A stretch of DNA of 64,000 nt from Planococcus ruber (lineage in GTDB: Bacteria > Bacillota > Bacilli > Bacillales_A > Planococcaceae): contig NZ_JALHAG010000004.1 of assembly GCF_022819085.1 (NCBI RefSeq), positions 496,001 through 560,000 on the forward strand. Reading direction: 5' to 3'. Below the pieces are notes generated by a model that ran no database searches, was not told the DNA's origin, and saw nothing but the letters and a program-made list of their open reading frames with translations. Position numbers and translations under genes: made by a program. Within the stretch, counting starts at the first letter, position 1, and each line of letters begins with the position of its first letter. Shown piece after piece: positions 1 through 8,123 of the stretch.

Positions 1-89
1 GCGATGAGGTCTTTCGGTTTTTGAAAAGCGAAGCCAATGAGACAGAAAAGAACGAAACAACCTGCAAGAACCCATAAGATCTTTTTCAC
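1..89 (-). CDS. Partial gene, N-terminal membrane/signal segment (3' end outside window)
   Basis: The reverse strand has a GTG start whose complement lies at 87-89, preceded at 8-9 nt by an AGGGGGAG ribosome site. The 29 visible codons begin VKKILWVLAGCFVLF and form a short basic N-terminus followed by one hydrophobic segment, as in a signal peptide or signal anchor. The rest of the gene runs off the left edge, so no family can be named. Spacing and ribosome site make the start credible. Confidence 0.55.
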   Translation of the reverse strand, partial: MKKILWVLAGCFVLFCLIGFAFQKPKDLI

Positions 90-284
90 TTCTCACATCT
101 CCCCCTAAGCTTAAATTCCTCTATTTTTTCTTTTTGGCTTCACTTTCCTGGTATTTACTACTAAAATAATTATACCGATTGTAAAAATAAATTACTATTA
201 ATTATGGTATTTTTTACATTTTTATAAATATTTACAACCAAAGAAAGCAAATTTCATTCGGTAACTTCGGTCCCAACCTCCCCC

Positions 285-313
285 TTGCACCTCACATTCC
301 CCTATCCTATACT
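285..313 (+). promoter_or_regulatory. Sigma-A promoter for the GNAT gene
   Basis: TTGCAC at 285-290 and TATACT at 308-313 are separated by exactly 17 nt, close to the vegetative consensus. They lie about 90 nt upstream of the TTG start at 400. No other gene on this strand could use them. Confidence 0.6.
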
Positions 314-399
314 AGGAATAACTTTTCATTGAAGGGACTGAATTATGCGCAGATGTCAAAGTGATTACCTCAGAGAACGAAAAAATGGAGGGAAAACTA

Positions 400-930
400 T
401 TGATTACAGAAATGAGCACCGAACGATTGATGTTAAGAAAAATGGAGGCCGCAGATTCTTCTGCGCTTTTTGCACTTTGGTCCGATCCACAAGTGACCCG
501 GTTCATGAATATTGATCCTTTTACATCCGAAGCTCAAGCAAAGGAAATAATCCAGCTGTTTGATCGGCTGCACCGGAACAGGCAAGCCATTCGCTATTCT
601 ATTTTTATCAGGGAAACAAAAGAGCTTATCGGTTCATGCGGCTTTAACTATGTGGATTCCGAAAATGCAAAAGCTGAAATTGCTTATGACCTCAGCCGGC
701 ACTTTTGGGGATGCGGTTTTGGTTCTGAGGCCGTTGCCGCCCTATTGCATCAGGCATTCTACGGAATGGGCCTTAACCGGATTGAAGCCAAAGTCGATCC
801 GCTTAACAAAAATTCAATCCATTTGTTAAAAAAACTGAATTTCCATTTCGAAGGAACCCAAAGGCAATCCGAAAAAATAAACCAGCAATTTTTCTATGTG
901 AATATGTATTCGAAGTTGAAATCGGATTGA
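400..930 (+). CDS. GNAT-family N-acetyltransferase (RimJ/RimL type)
   Basis: The frame encodes a single GNAT domain of about 176 residues, starting with the STERLMLRKMEAAD strand-helix typical of ribosomal-protein-alanine acetyltransferase relatives, and with the acetyl-CoA loop region around FWGCGFGSEAV. Such proteins move an acetyl group from acetyl-CoA to an N-terminal or side-chain amine; the substrate here is unknown. The frame is open from a GTG at 361, but the best ribosome site (GGAGGG at 387-392, 7-nt spacing) points to TTG at 400. It has its own promoter (285-313) and terminator (947-986), so it is monocistronic. A second GNAT of the same type lies at 26306-26884. Confidence 0.85.
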   Translation: MITEMSTERLMLRKMEAADSSALFALWSDPQVTRFMNIDPFTSEAQAKEIIQLFDRLHRNRQAIRYSIFIRETKELIGSCGFNYVDSENAKAEIAYDLSRHFWGCGFGSEAVAALLHQAFYGMGLNRIEAKVDPLNKNSIHLLKKLNFHFEGTQRQSEKINQQFFYVNMYSKLKSD

Positions 931-946
931 CGCAGAACTTAACCAT

Positions 947-986
947 AAAAGCGATCTTCCTCGTGAAGATCGCTTTTGGTTTTTTT
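947..986 (+). terminator. Rho-independent terminator of the GNAT gene
   Basis: AAAAGCGATCTTC and GAAGATCGCTTTT pair around a short loop and are followed by GGTTTTTTT. The hairpin starts 16 nt after the stop codon. Confidence 0.85.
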
Positions 987-1010
987 ATAAATTTATAGAA
1001 ACTTAAAATT

Positions 1011-1238
1011 TCAGCTTTCATTCCATGCTTTATAGGATTGAATATCTCTGTATGTATCGTATTGCTGATAACAAGTTATAAAAACGTCTTGCACAATTTC
1101 CTGTGCTTTTCCCCAATCACGGAGGTAGCTGTAAGAAAGCTTTGTCAGGCGGTCTCCGTATTCATCCGTCAAGTCTTTCAGCCATTGATCTTTATTGATG
1201 ATTGATAAGCCAATCTTTTCCAGCTCAGTCACTTCCAT
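1011..1238 (-). pseudogene. Truncated ECF sigma-70 factor (region 2 only)
   Basis: The 75-residue product begins MEVTELEKIGLSIINKD and contains region 2 of an ECF sigma factor: the helix with YGDRLTKLSYSYLRD, then AQEIVQDVFITCYQQYD, ending just after SYKAW. A normal ECF factor continues for about 100 more residues with region 4, which binds the -35 element. Here the frame stops after KAWNES and runs straight toward the terminator of the neighbouring GNAT gene. It keeps a good ribosome site (GGAGGG) and a normal start. I read it as the 5' remnant of a deleted sigma gene. Without region 4 it should not direct promoter recognition, though core binding is possible. Confidence 0.65.
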
Positions 1239-1364
1239 CCCTCCTATTTAACTTTATTTTTGACCCTCCCTAAGACGGGGGTAAATCGATATGGGTTTCA
1301 ATTTTATTAAAATTTGGAACTTCTTTTCCATCCATAGTTAGAAGGCTACTAAATCGGCAGCCTT

Positions 1365-1847
1365 CTAGTCTTTCGATTTTGTTTCGAGACAATTCTTTAT
1401 TGGCTTTTGAAGAGCATCTAAAATGGCGATAATGACACTTACGGCAAAAATGCTCATTAGACTCAGCGAAATGGGACCTGTGGAATCTTCCCCTGTTGCT
1501 CTTGCCAGCACCATAAGGCTTGCTATTCCAAGCAGAATCAAACAAATGACCGCAATAGCGCATTTTTTGATAACGGTTAAGGACTTCAACGCCAGTACAG
1601 AGAAAGCATTGTTTCTCTCAATATAGGTTAATAGTTTAAATGCATGGAATAGCGCAATGGAGAATGCAATGGCGAAACCGTAAGCACAAATTAAAAAAGG
1701 GATCAGGAAATACGCTGGTTTTGGATGTGCCTTGGCATCGTCAATGGCAAATCCAGGCAACCAGAAGATTCCAAGAGCAGCTATGGCAATTCCAACCAAG
1801 ATGATTAGTACTTTTAAAAATGTGGTGGATCTTTTTTTCGTGCGCAT
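1365..1847 (-). CDS. DUF2975 family membrane protein
   Basis: 160 residues with four predicted membrane segments: one near residues 10-30, one around 45-70, one near 93-115 and one near 127-145. Length, segment spacing and the LLTYIERNNAFS linker fit the DUF2975 family, small integral membrane proteins of unknown function. Family members usually precede a 60-70-residue Cro/CI-type regulator gene. None is present here, since only about 125 nt of non-coding DNA separates this gene from the sigma fragment. A GAGGG ribosome site lies 7 nt before the ATG. Confidence 0.7.
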   Translation of the reverse strand: MRTKKRSTTFLKVLIILVGIAIAALGIFWLPGFAIDDAKAHPKPAYFLIPFLICAYGFAIAFSIALFHAFKLLTYIERNNAFSVLALKSLTVIKKCAIAVICLILLGIASLMVLARATGEDSTGPISLSLMSIFAVSVIIAILDALQKPIKNCLETKSKD

Positions 1848-1914
1848 CCAAAGTCCCTCATTCCTTTTAGGATTTTTTATGGAACAACCTTATTTGGTTT
1901 CTTTGCTACGGAGT

Positions 1915-1944
1915 AAAAAAGAAGAAGCTATTTTAAGCTTCTTC
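1915..1944 (-). terminator. Terminator downstream of the ASCH gene remnant
   Basis: On the reverse strand GAAGAAGCT pairs with AGCTTCTTC and is followed by a run of six T. It lies just past the stop codon of the ASCH frame. Confidence 0.75.
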
Positions 1945-1953
1945 CCTCCTGTC

Positions 1954-2397
1954 TTAAGATTTATATACAACCTTAAACCGCTCACATACGAGCGGCATGG
2001 ATTCAGAGTAAGTTAGTCCCCGCTCTCCCAATTCCCCTTTGAAAAACGTTTCATGCGCATTCCACCAGTAGGCATAATCCTTCACTCCTTCAGCCAAAGC
2101 AAAATCTTCAGGAACTTCATTCATTGGCAAAATACTCACGTCGACCACTTGAATAATGGCAACAGGCATCTCTTTCGAATCCAATACGATATTGTATTGG
2201 TCAACTTGAGGTAGCGGCTCGTTCTCCAATTCATATAAGATGTGAGCCGAACAAGTTGCGGTTTTTTTGCCTTCCACGACTAAACTGGCGAGCCAATCCG
2301 CATCATTTCAGAATTGGAATGCCTCCGCTTCCTTGTCAGAAGCTTGCTCTTGAGTTGCCCAATAATCATTCCAGAATTTTAACGTTTGATCATTCAT
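1954..2397 (-). pseudogene. ASCH-domain protein gene interrupted by one in-frame TGA
   Basis: Reading from the ATG at 2397, the frame gives MNDQTLKFWNDYWATQ, then a TGA at codon 30 (2308-2310), then NDADWLASLVVEGKKTATC and on to the natural stop at 1954. The complete 147-codon frame matches the length and layout of ASCH-domain proteins (YhfF type), including the GKKTATCS motif and a WW pair near residue 102. Family members usually have an aromatic or hydrophobic residue at the position of the TGA, so a single TGG-to-TGA change would explain it. The remaining 107-codon frame could restart internally but has lost the N-terminal helix. A sequencing error is also possible. ASCH proteins bind RNA or modified nucleotides. 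Confidence 0.75.
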
Positions 2398-3007
2398 TTA
2401 CAAAACCTCAATCCACTTTGATTTTCCGCATTCCTTCCTCTTGCACTACAGAGAAAGATTGGCTTACCGCTCTATTATAAAATTTTACATACCCAAAGTT
2501 TATCATAAATTTTAAGCCGGAATTCAATAAACCAATGGATAAAAATCAATAATACAACGCTTCCTCTAGCGGCCTTCTCATTAAATAGTTGCCATAACGC
2601 TCTTCATTTAACAACAAAAAAATTTAATAAATCGGATTATTTAAGTTGCGTTTTTTCCTAATGTGGCTTCTATTTTCACCAGCAACCGAAAAATCATGGG
2701 CAGTTTAGTCAACCACTGGCTGACAAAGGTTTTTGCCTGGTCCGTCGCTTCGATAATCATTTTGCTGAACCTGTTCCTGTCGTTCCAGATGATCCAAGTT
2801 TTATTTTAAGGTTTCCGTTTTCGCAGTAAGAAGAAACTTGAATAATGCTGCCAATAAAAAATGCCCGAGTCTGTGCGTTGCGCAGATTCGGACATTTCGT
2901 TAATGGAACCTTAAATTCTGATCGTACTTTCATTAAAAAGCAAATCACAGATCAGTTTGGGCGCATCCTTATTTGTCTTGCAGTAATCCTCTACTTTTCA
3001 TCCGCCA
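2398..3007. other. 610-nt region without a confident gene; possible gene remnant
   Basis: Apart from one terminator (2854-2898) no convincing gene was found. A 39-codon reverse-strand frame at 2641-2760 (MIIEATDQAKTF at its start) is protein-like. It is preceded in frame by readable codons ending at a stop about 16 codons further upstream, as the 3' end of a decayed gene would be. It has no ribosome site. The 63-codon frame at 2757-2948 overlaps a terminator hairpin and is probably chance. Confidence 0.4.
2854..2898 (-). terminator. Terminator of the small membrane-protein gene at 3008
   Basis: On the reverse strand the arms CCGAATCTGCGC and GCACAGACTCGG pair with two G-U wobbles around an AAC loop, followed by GCATTTTTTA. 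It lies about 110 nt beyond the stop codon at 3008. Confidence 0.7.
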
Positions 3008-3235
3008 CTACATCAATCCCCACATATCCGAAAATAATCCGACAAAGATTACCCCTAAAACAATAATCGTGAAGACGACAATCCCGACTTCGAGCGGCAC
3101 ATACTCCTTGACTTTCGGTTCCACTAAACCATCTCTGTGGTGCATAGAGTGATCATGCTCCAATGGATTGACAGGTTCGGCAGAATCTTGGGCGTTTTGG
3201 AATTCTTCTTTTTCCAAAGGATCTTTTTGAACCAC
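3008..3235 (-). CDS. Small C-tail-anchored membrane protein, unknown function
   Basis: 75 residues from a GTG start at 3235, chosen because GGGAGG lies 8 nt upstream; the frame is open for 18 more codons but without a ribosome site. The N-terminal 50 residues are polar, with a histidine pair motif (EHDHSMHHRDG). Residues 50-70 form one hydrophobic segment ending in SDMWGLM. The layout is that of a single-pass protein with a short outside or inside tail. I do not recognise a family. The His/Asp cluster could bind metal, but that is a guess. A terminator follows at 2854-2898. Confidence 0.6.
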   Translation of the reverse strand: MVQKDPLEKEEFQNAQDSAEPVNPLEHDHSMHHRDGLVEPKVKEYVPLEVGIVVFTIIVLGVIFVGLFSDMWGLM

Positions 3236-3351
3236 GATCAACGCCTCCCATCGCACTTTTAATCGATATAATTTTAACATAAAAGACATAAAATTAACAC
3301 TATTCAGTTTTCGCCATTAAAAAGTTTTGGAATTTAGTATAATTGGCAGTT

Positions 3352-3840
3352 TTACAAATTAGAGATTACAACGGAGAAAACCTTGAATGGCTCTGTAATT
3401 TCCTGCTCATCTTCGGGACATTCGGAAATCTCATTATTTATTTCATTTATAGGGAAACCATCATGATACGGAAATCGCAAAAATTCGGCTAGAATGGGCT
3501 CTATGTTTGGAATCATTTTGTGAGATGCGCTAAAAGGCAAAGTTCCATGGAACGCCGAAATTAAACTAAACTTTAAACTAGCTGACTGCCAATCGAACCA
3601 AGCATAAAAAATCATCGGATGCTCACTATTCTCAACGATTTGTTCTTTTCTATTTGACTTTACTTGAGAGAAGAATGAAACCAATTCCTCTACAGTAAAT
3701 TCATTTGCCAACTCTTGGTTCATTGATACAGACCAAGTATTTTCTGCTGTTTCATATTGCAGGTCTTTAATAGTTTTTCCAATAAATAAAGGATCTTCAA
3801 CGATTTCTTTTAATTCTTCGATAAACTCTTTCTTGCTCAT
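3352..3840 (-). CDS. Hypothetical cytosolic protein, immunity-type context
   Basis: 162 residues, no membrane segment, acidic (runs such as ECPEDEQE near the C-terminus). GGAGG lies 6 nt before the ATG. The protein opens with a short helix (MSKKEFIEELKEIVEDP) and has a central aromatic-rich region (MIFYAWFDWQSASLKFS). I do not recognise the family. It is the first of a series of small soluble or membrane proteins, several of which are recognisable toxin-immunity families. That makes an immunity role possible but unproven. Confidence 0.65.
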   Translation of the reverse strand: MSKKEFIEELKEIVEDPLFIGKTIKDLQYETAENTWSVSMNQELANEFTVEELVSFFSQVKSNRKEQIVENSEHPMIFYAWFDWQSASLKFSLISAFHGTLPFSASHKMIPNIEPILAEFLRFPYHDGFPINEINNEISECPEDEQEITEPFKVFSVVISNL

Positions 3841-3908
3841 TCGGACCTCCTGACTGCCTAAAGATTGAATAACTACTTGTTGAATATCTTTGCTATGTAA
3901 TCAAGTTG

Positions 3909-3942
3909 TAAATGTAATTTAGCTGCTAACAATTTGTGTTTA
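3909..3942. repeat. Possible diverged copy of the 34-bp palindromic repeat
   Basis: The left half (TAAATGTAATTTAG) resembles the repeat arm TGAATGTAACTTAA with three changes. The right half is barely recognisable. It sits between two small genes, as the better copies do. Weak; it may be chance. Confidence 0.25.
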
Positions 3943-4236
3943 AAAATAAACACTAAGCAAATATCCACTTAAAAAAATTGACGTTAATCCAGCTGTAATT
4001 CCAAACAGAAATCTAGTTTTCTTAGATGCTAATTCGAACATTTCAAAACTTTGGGAAGAAGTACTCCAAGCTAGAAAAATAATGAATATGACGGTACAAG
4101 ACTGAAGAACATCCGTTAAAGTGAATGCCTGGAGTGATTTTCGGAAATTGTCTTCTGCATAAAAAATCCCCAGAAAAAGAATGAGGTTTTTAAAGAAATA
4201 GTATGAGAATAAATGTATATAATTGATTCTGCTCAT
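3940..4236 (-). CDS. Small membrane protein, three predicted segments
   Basis: 98 residues with hydrophobic stretches near residues 10-25, 40-58 and 75-96, giving a compact three-pass protein. An AGGAGC ribosome site lies 9 nt before the ATG. No family was recognised. It lies between a hypothetical protein gene and an Imm53 gene, and a diverged copy of the 34-bp palindrome follows upstream at 4279-4310. Membrane-protein immunity factors of this size are common in orphan immunity clusters, but no motif here proves it. Confidence 0.55.
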   Translation of the reverse strand: MSRINYIHLFSYYFFKNLILFLGIFYAEDNFRKSLQAFTLTDVLQSCTVIFIIFLAWSTSSQSFEMFELASKKTRFLFGITAGLTSIFLSGYLLSVYF

Positions 4237-4278
4237 AGAATAATTGCTCCTAATAATGGTAATTGCTATTCCATAATC

Positions 4279-4310
4279 GAATGTAACTTAATTGACACTA
4301 AGTTTCTTCT
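4279..4310. repeat. Diverged copy of the 34-bp palindromic repeat
   Basis: The left arm CGAATGTAACTTAA matches the repeat almost perfectly. The centre is TTGACA. The right arm (CTAAGTTTCTTCTG) has several changes. It lies between the three-pass protein gene and the Imm53 gene, 8.7 kb from the main group of copies at 12.9-23.1 kb. Confidence 0.55.
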
Positions 4311-4393
4311 GATAAAATGGCGTAGTTAAACTTACATAAGATGATCTACAAATGAAAGTCTCCTTAGAACTTTCAGCTAGGCAAGAGGATAAG

Positions 4394-4702
4394 TTATATT
4401 TTTTCTGCATATAATTTAAACGTCTTCAAAATTTCAGTTAAATTCATAGGTCCACCATACCCCAAGAATTGCAATCCTGGGCGCTCTTGTATGTAACCGG
4501 TTTTGCAATGAACCCAGTCAATATTAGAACGATTAATATCAACGCTTTCAAATCTTTTACTTTCCAACTCTGTAGCTTCCAAGCTAATCATGACAGACCA
4601 CGCAGGGTTATCCAAGGTCTCAATACGTATTCCATATAGATGTTCCCAGTCTCCATCACACTGTTGGCAGTACCATTGTTGAATCCATTCTAGCGTGTCC
4701 AT
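4394..4702 (-). CDS. Immunity protein 53 (Imm53) family protein
   Basis: 102 residues beginning MDTLEWIQQWYCQQCDGDWE, followed by HLYGIRIETLDNPAW. The WIQxWYxxQCDGDWEH start and the TLDNPxW segment are the hallmarks of the Imm53 family, predicted antidotes of polymorphic toxins. GGGGGA lies about 6 nt before the ATG. No toxin or secretion gene is adjacent, so it would be an orphan immunity gene that may protect against toxins of neighbouring strains. The family call is confident; the actual role is inferred. Confidence 0.85.
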   Translation of the reverse strand: MDTLEWIQQWYCQQCDGDWEHLYGIRIETLDNPAWSVMISLEATELESKRFESVDINRSNIDWVHCKTGYIQERPGLQFLGYGGPMNLTEILKTFKLYAEKI

Positions 4703-4987
4703 GATATCCCCCTCTGCTTATTTTCATAAACTATACTTTTTATTCCCTAATAGGTGGAACTCAAGTCCGCAAACTCTTGTGGGAAAATCAACCTAAAAAG
4801 CTTTTTACCGGCATGAAACGATGAAACTCGACAGTTTTAAAAGATTGTTTGCCCTTTCGACTCCCACTAGTATGATTTCTTGTCCATGAAGGAAAAATCA
4901 GTTCCAATCTTAGTGAATCAAACCAGAAGAGTCTCCTTTCAAACACTTTCTTAGTTTCTCTAAGTAATTTCCAGTATCCAATCAGCG

Positions 4988-5350
4988 TTACACTTTCCAT
5001 AAAATTTCTCTGGCCGCTTCAAACACTTCCAATTCTTCCTTGAAATCAGGGTATTTACCCAGTTCTCCTTCTAAAAAAGAGTAATACGGATACCTTTCGA
5101 AAAAACTGTTAGCAAGATATTTCTTTTGAAAAGAAGGTATTTTCCTTCCTTTTATGGCATAGGTCCCGCTTCCTGCTATTAACAATTGGAATTCGTTAAA
5201 GTCTTCAATTAGTTGATTTTCTTCTTTAAGACCAGGCAGAAAGTTGTTGTAGTTTTCTTGAATTAAGTTGATGTCTTCATAAGGGAATCCATTTGTGAGA
5301 TTCAATTTTTTCAGTTCAGTAATCAGATTACTGCGATCTATGCTGCTCAT
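4988..5350 (-). CDS. YxiJ-like protein
   Basis: 120 residues, soluble. Features shared with B. subtilis YxiJ as I remember it are NGFPYEDINLIQENY near the start, the central FNEFQLLIAGSGTYAI, GRKIPSFQKKYL, and SFFERYPYYSFLE toward the end. In B. subtilis yxiJ lies in the wapA locus (a contact-dependent toxin region) among small genes, so an immunity or toxin-linked function is likely by context. The nearest ribosome-like site (AGGAG) is about 13 nt from the ATG, which is long, so the start is uncertain. A 70-codon open frame after it (4788-5000) is probably not a gene. Confidence 0.7.
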   Translation of the reverse strand: MSSIDRSNLITELKKLNLTNGFPYEDINLIQENYNNFLPGLKEENQLIEDFNEFQLLIAGSGTYAIKGRKIPSFQKKYLANSFFERYPYYSFLEGELGKYPDFKEELEVFEAAREILWKV

Positions 5351-5531
5351 TCTGTAACTGACACTCCTATCAGTAAATGGTTAGATTTTCCCACTTAGTA
5401 ATTGCAAATTCGAATGCCAAAGGACAAACTCCTATATCAGGACTTGTCTCATAAAATCTAAGTCGAATATAACCAATCTCTATTTCCATTCATTAACTCT
5501 TTCCGTCTTTAAAGGCGTTAATGTGAATTCA

Positions 5532-6167
5532 TTAAAATATTCTAAGTCGATTAGAAAATATTGGCGTACTTCCATTCATTCCAAGCCTATCTACCAATCG
5601 GTTTGGAAGGATAAAAATGATATATTCCTTGTTCTCCATAAATTCAACAGTTAATTCTTTTTGAGTTGTTTCAGCTGTGATTTCTTCACCAATCATCGCC
5701 AAATCAAAGGGTGATTTAAGATAAATGCTCTCTGCTAAATCTTCATAAATTTCATGGATTGCCATTAACCAATGATTTTCTTCGATTGTTAGAGGATAAC
5801 GATAGCGGAATCTCTTTTCAAGTACAGCTTGCGGAATGGAAATGTCCAACCAATCCGATTCCCCTTCTATTCTGGTAACCGTGATCATGCAAGGCAGCTC
5901 CTCTTCCCCGGGATCACGGGAGATCATGCCATAAAACGATCTCACACTCGCATCTTCTATTGCTACGGGGAGGGAAACAGCAGGCTTTTGAAAATCCTTT
6001 TTCTCTGCCCACAACCCATGAAAGCAACGACTGGCTTTCAAAGCAAAAAGTGCGTCATTTATCCTTTTGTCATTACCAGCCGGGTGATATTCAATGGAAA
6101 GCTCGTAAAATCCACCAATCCAATTATCGGAGTTCAAGTAAAAATTTTTATCCATTTGATTGTCCAT
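5532..6167 (-). CDS. Hypothetical protein, 211 residues
   Basis: Soluble protein with no recognised motif. It is rich in aromatic residues and has a WIGGFYELSIEY strand near the start, ending with FILPNRLVDRLGMNG. Start choice is weak: the ATG at 6167 has no clear ribosome site, and a second ATG four codons later is equally possible. It lies at the upstream side of the YxiJ-like gene on the same strand, with about 180 nt between them. A protective function is possible from context only. Confidence 0.6.
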   Translation of the reverse strand: MDNQMDKNFYLNSDNWIGGFYELSIEYHPAGNDKRINDALFALKASRCFHGLWAEKKDFQKPAVSLPVAIEDASVRSFYGMISRDPGEEELPCMITVTRIEGESDWLDISIPQAVLEKRFRYRYPLTIEENHWLMAIHEIYEDLAESIYLKSPFDLAMIGEEITAETTQKELTVEFMENKEYIIFILPNRLVDRLGMNGSTPIFSNRLRIF

Positions 6168-6201
6168 TCCATTCTGAGGTTTTCGATTAAATAGGCGTTA
6201 T

Positions 6202-6957
6202 TCATTCCTTTATATACTGAAAAGTTTCGATTCCTTTTTTCTTTACCACTAACTTGTATGCCTTACCGGTGTGTTTTTCTTCCAATAAATGGTCCAATTC
6301 CTTAGAACTTAGATTGTAATGTTTTTTATTCAAAGTACCCGTTTTTTGAATGGTAGGATGCTCCAAAATAGGCATTAAATCGCCGTTCTTTACATTTGTA
6401 TCCACAAAACTGAATTCTATCAATTTTGGAAAATGCTTTAAAAAATCCAAATTGGGAAGTTCTGCACAAGCATTCAATCTGAGTACGCGTAAGTTCTTTA
6501 ATGAGAAAAGTTCATCAGTCATTCTAAATTTTTTGTATTGATTAATATGCAGATGCTGCAAGGTTGGAGCCAAGTCGACCATTCCTCGATCATTTGTCAA
6601 TCTAGTACAGTAATGAAGCTCCAATCGTTTAAGTGCAGTAAATCTTTCAGCCCCGACCAAATCAACCTGATTGGACCAGTTCAGCTGGAGGTACAAAAGC
6701 TTTTTCATCTGGGGAAGATCTTCAAAGTTATGAAATTTACTTTTATAATGCCATAACGTCAAGTATTCCAGATCACGAAATGATTCTACATCCAACTTTT
6801 CTTCTTTTAAATCGAAATCCCTCTGTAAAGCAGCAGGTATATCTTCGAACCATATCGTATTATTCTTCCAGTTATCCAATGCGCCTCTCCTTCCATTAAA
6901 TATATTAAATTTTAACCTGGTATTTCTAAAACCATTACTGTCTATTTGCTTTCCCAA
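6202..6957 (-). CDS. Leucine-rich-repeat-like protein
   Basis: 251 residues with at least five irregular repeats of the LxxLxLxxC/N type from about residue 65 to 190 (for example LEYLTLWHYKS, LLYLQLNWSNQ, LKRLELHYCTRL, LRVLRLNACAEL), giving a short solenoid that would bind protein. The TTG start lies inside the 3' end of the upstream gene (16-nt overlap), so translation is probably coupled. The partner is the Imm26-like/DUF4240 protein, and such pairs occur elsewhere among predicted immunity genes. A second, unrelated-looking LRR protein lies at 17704-18528. Confidence 0.7.
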   Translation of the reverse strand: MGKQIDSNGFRNTRLKFNIFNGRRGALDNWKNNTIWFEDIPAALQRDFDLKEEKLDVESFRDLEYLTLWHYKSKFHNFEDLPQMKKLLYLQLNWSNQVDLVGAERFTALKRLELHYCTRLTNDRGMVDLAPTLQHLHINQYKKFRMTDELFSLKNLRVLRLNACAELPNLDFLKHFPKLIEFSFVDTNVKNGDLMPILEHPTIQKTGTLNKKHYNLSSKELDHLLEEKHTGKAYKLVVKKKGIETFQYIKE

Positions 6958-7805
6958 GCCAACCTATTCGAATATGTTTCGTAGTCATAGGAACTGGCAT
7001 AATCAAAAGGCTCACCTGTCTTTTTGCTGTAAGCTTCACTTGCCACTTCCAAAAGTTCCTCTGCGTCCCATTCCATATTAATTGCTGCTGCATTTTTCAC
7101 TGTTTGATTGAAGCAGTCTTTGCCTTTAGCAACGACTGCACACCTGGCATAAAGAAATGCGTCGACCGATAGATAAGTATCAGGTTGATCCGTGATGCCT
7201 GCATGTGCAGGTGCATCCAACAAAAAGAGTTTATGGCCAAGGGTCTCTTCAAAAGCAAAGATCATTTCCTCCGTGCCTTTTTTCAAACGACTGATCAATG
7301 GATTCATGGGATGTCTTTTCTTCCAATCAATCAAATCAATCAAGTTCCAAAACACGTCATCTTCCAACTCCACAACAACTGCTTCCGAATTGGCTTGTTC
7401 AAATGATTGTATCTTCTCTTGAAATACGCCTGCTTCACGTTCCTTTTCCCACATGATATGAGAGGGTAAATAGTTTTTCCAAATGCCAGCGTAAATATTA
7501 CTTTCTTTAATCTCACTTTTTTCCTCTAAATCTATACTCCCTAGCAACAAAAAATCTCCGCTCGGCTTACCATCCAGCCAATATATGGACGGCTTTAGAC
7601 CTTCAGAATATAAATCTTTTTCGTAGTAAAATTCAGTTAAACACACGTCTTCGAGAGCAGGTGGAATCAGCTCATAATATGCAGCGGCGTAGACTAAGTA
7701 AGATCTCTCAATCTTATGCAGCACCACAAGAGCACTCCAATACCCGTTCGGAAGTTTTGCTATATAGACTTCTCCAGGTTTTGGAGCTCGGTTTGTTTTT
7801 TGCAT
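6942..7805 (-). CDS. Imm26-like N-terminus fused to DUF4240 domain
   Basis: 287 residues. Residues 5-120 (APKPGEVYIAKLPNGYWSA and following) resemble immunity protein 26, a beta-rich domain starting KPGD/EV. Residues 150-280 match DUF4240: DVFWNLIDLIDW at its start, then a long helix pair, AFLYARCAVVAKG, and WDAEELLEVASEAY with YASSYDYETYSN near the end. GGGAG lies 8 nt before the ATG. It overlaps and is co-transcribed with the LRR gene downstream. The combination suggests a protective protein against a polymorphic toxin. DUF4240 has no known activity. Confidence 0.7.
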   Translation of the reverse strand: MQKTNRAPKPGEVYIAKLPNGYWSALVVLHKIERSYLVYAAAYYELIPPALEDVCLTEFYYEKDLYSEGLKPSIYWLDGKPSGDFLLLGSIDLEEKSEIKESNIYAGIWKNYLPSHIMWEKEREAGVFQEKIQSFEQANSEAVVVELEDDVFWNLIDLIDWKKRHPMNPLISRLKKGTEEMIFAFEETLGHKLFLLDAPAHAGITDQPDTYLSVDAFLYARCAVVAKGKDCFNQTVKNAAAINMEWDAEELLEVASEAYSKKTGEPFDYASSYDYETYSNRLAWESK

Positions 7806-7841
7806 GCTCTAGACTCCCTTGTTCTCTATAATAAATAGAAA

Positions 7842-7874
7842 TGAATTATCTTAACCATCTTATCTGTTCATTCA
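7842..7874. repeat. Possible diverged copy of the 34-bp palindromic repeat
   Basis: The outer TGAAT and ATTCA ends and the inner CTTAA are kept at almost the right spacing, but the rest has drifted. It lies in the gap between two small genes. Weak on its own. Confidence 0.3.
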
Positions 7875-7910
7875 CAACAAGCTGCAAATTATCTATAATT
7901 TTTTTAAAAT

Positions 7911-8123
7911 CTAATAATTCGGCGTGTAAATCCTACTTGTATCAGTATCGATGACAAAGTCCACTTTAATATTCTCTGAATAAGGAATTTGTTCAAAGTT
8001 ATGAAGCCGGCAAAACACTTCTGGAAAATTGTTATGCTCATAAATTAATTGAGTTGCTTGAAGATGCATCTGTTCTAATTGCTTTACAGTACACTTTTTC
8101 CCACTCAATAATACTTGGAACAT
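7911..8123 (-). CDS. Small hypothetical protein
   Basis: About 70 residues from the ATG at 8123 (MFQVLLSGKKCTVKQLEQ); the frame is open to a GTG at 8156. An AAGGA lies very close to the ATG, so the ribosome site is poor. The sequence is soluble, with one amphipathic helix followed by strands and the ending DFVIDTDTSRIYTPNY. No family was recognised. It could be a complete small gene or the remnant of a larger one. It lies in the immunity-type cluster. Confidence 0.4.
   Translation of the reverse strand: MFQVLLSGKKCTVKQLEQMHLQATQLIYEHNNFPEVFCRLHNFEQIPYSENIKVDFVIDTDTSRIYTPNY

Noticed and set aside
2757..2948. 63-codon reverse frame
   Set aside because: Runs through a terminator hairpin and lacks a ribosome site.
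4788..5000. 70-codon reverse frame overlapping the end of the YxiJ-like gene
   Set aside because: Overlaps a supported gene by 13 nt, no ribosome site, composition not protein-like, no recognised motif.
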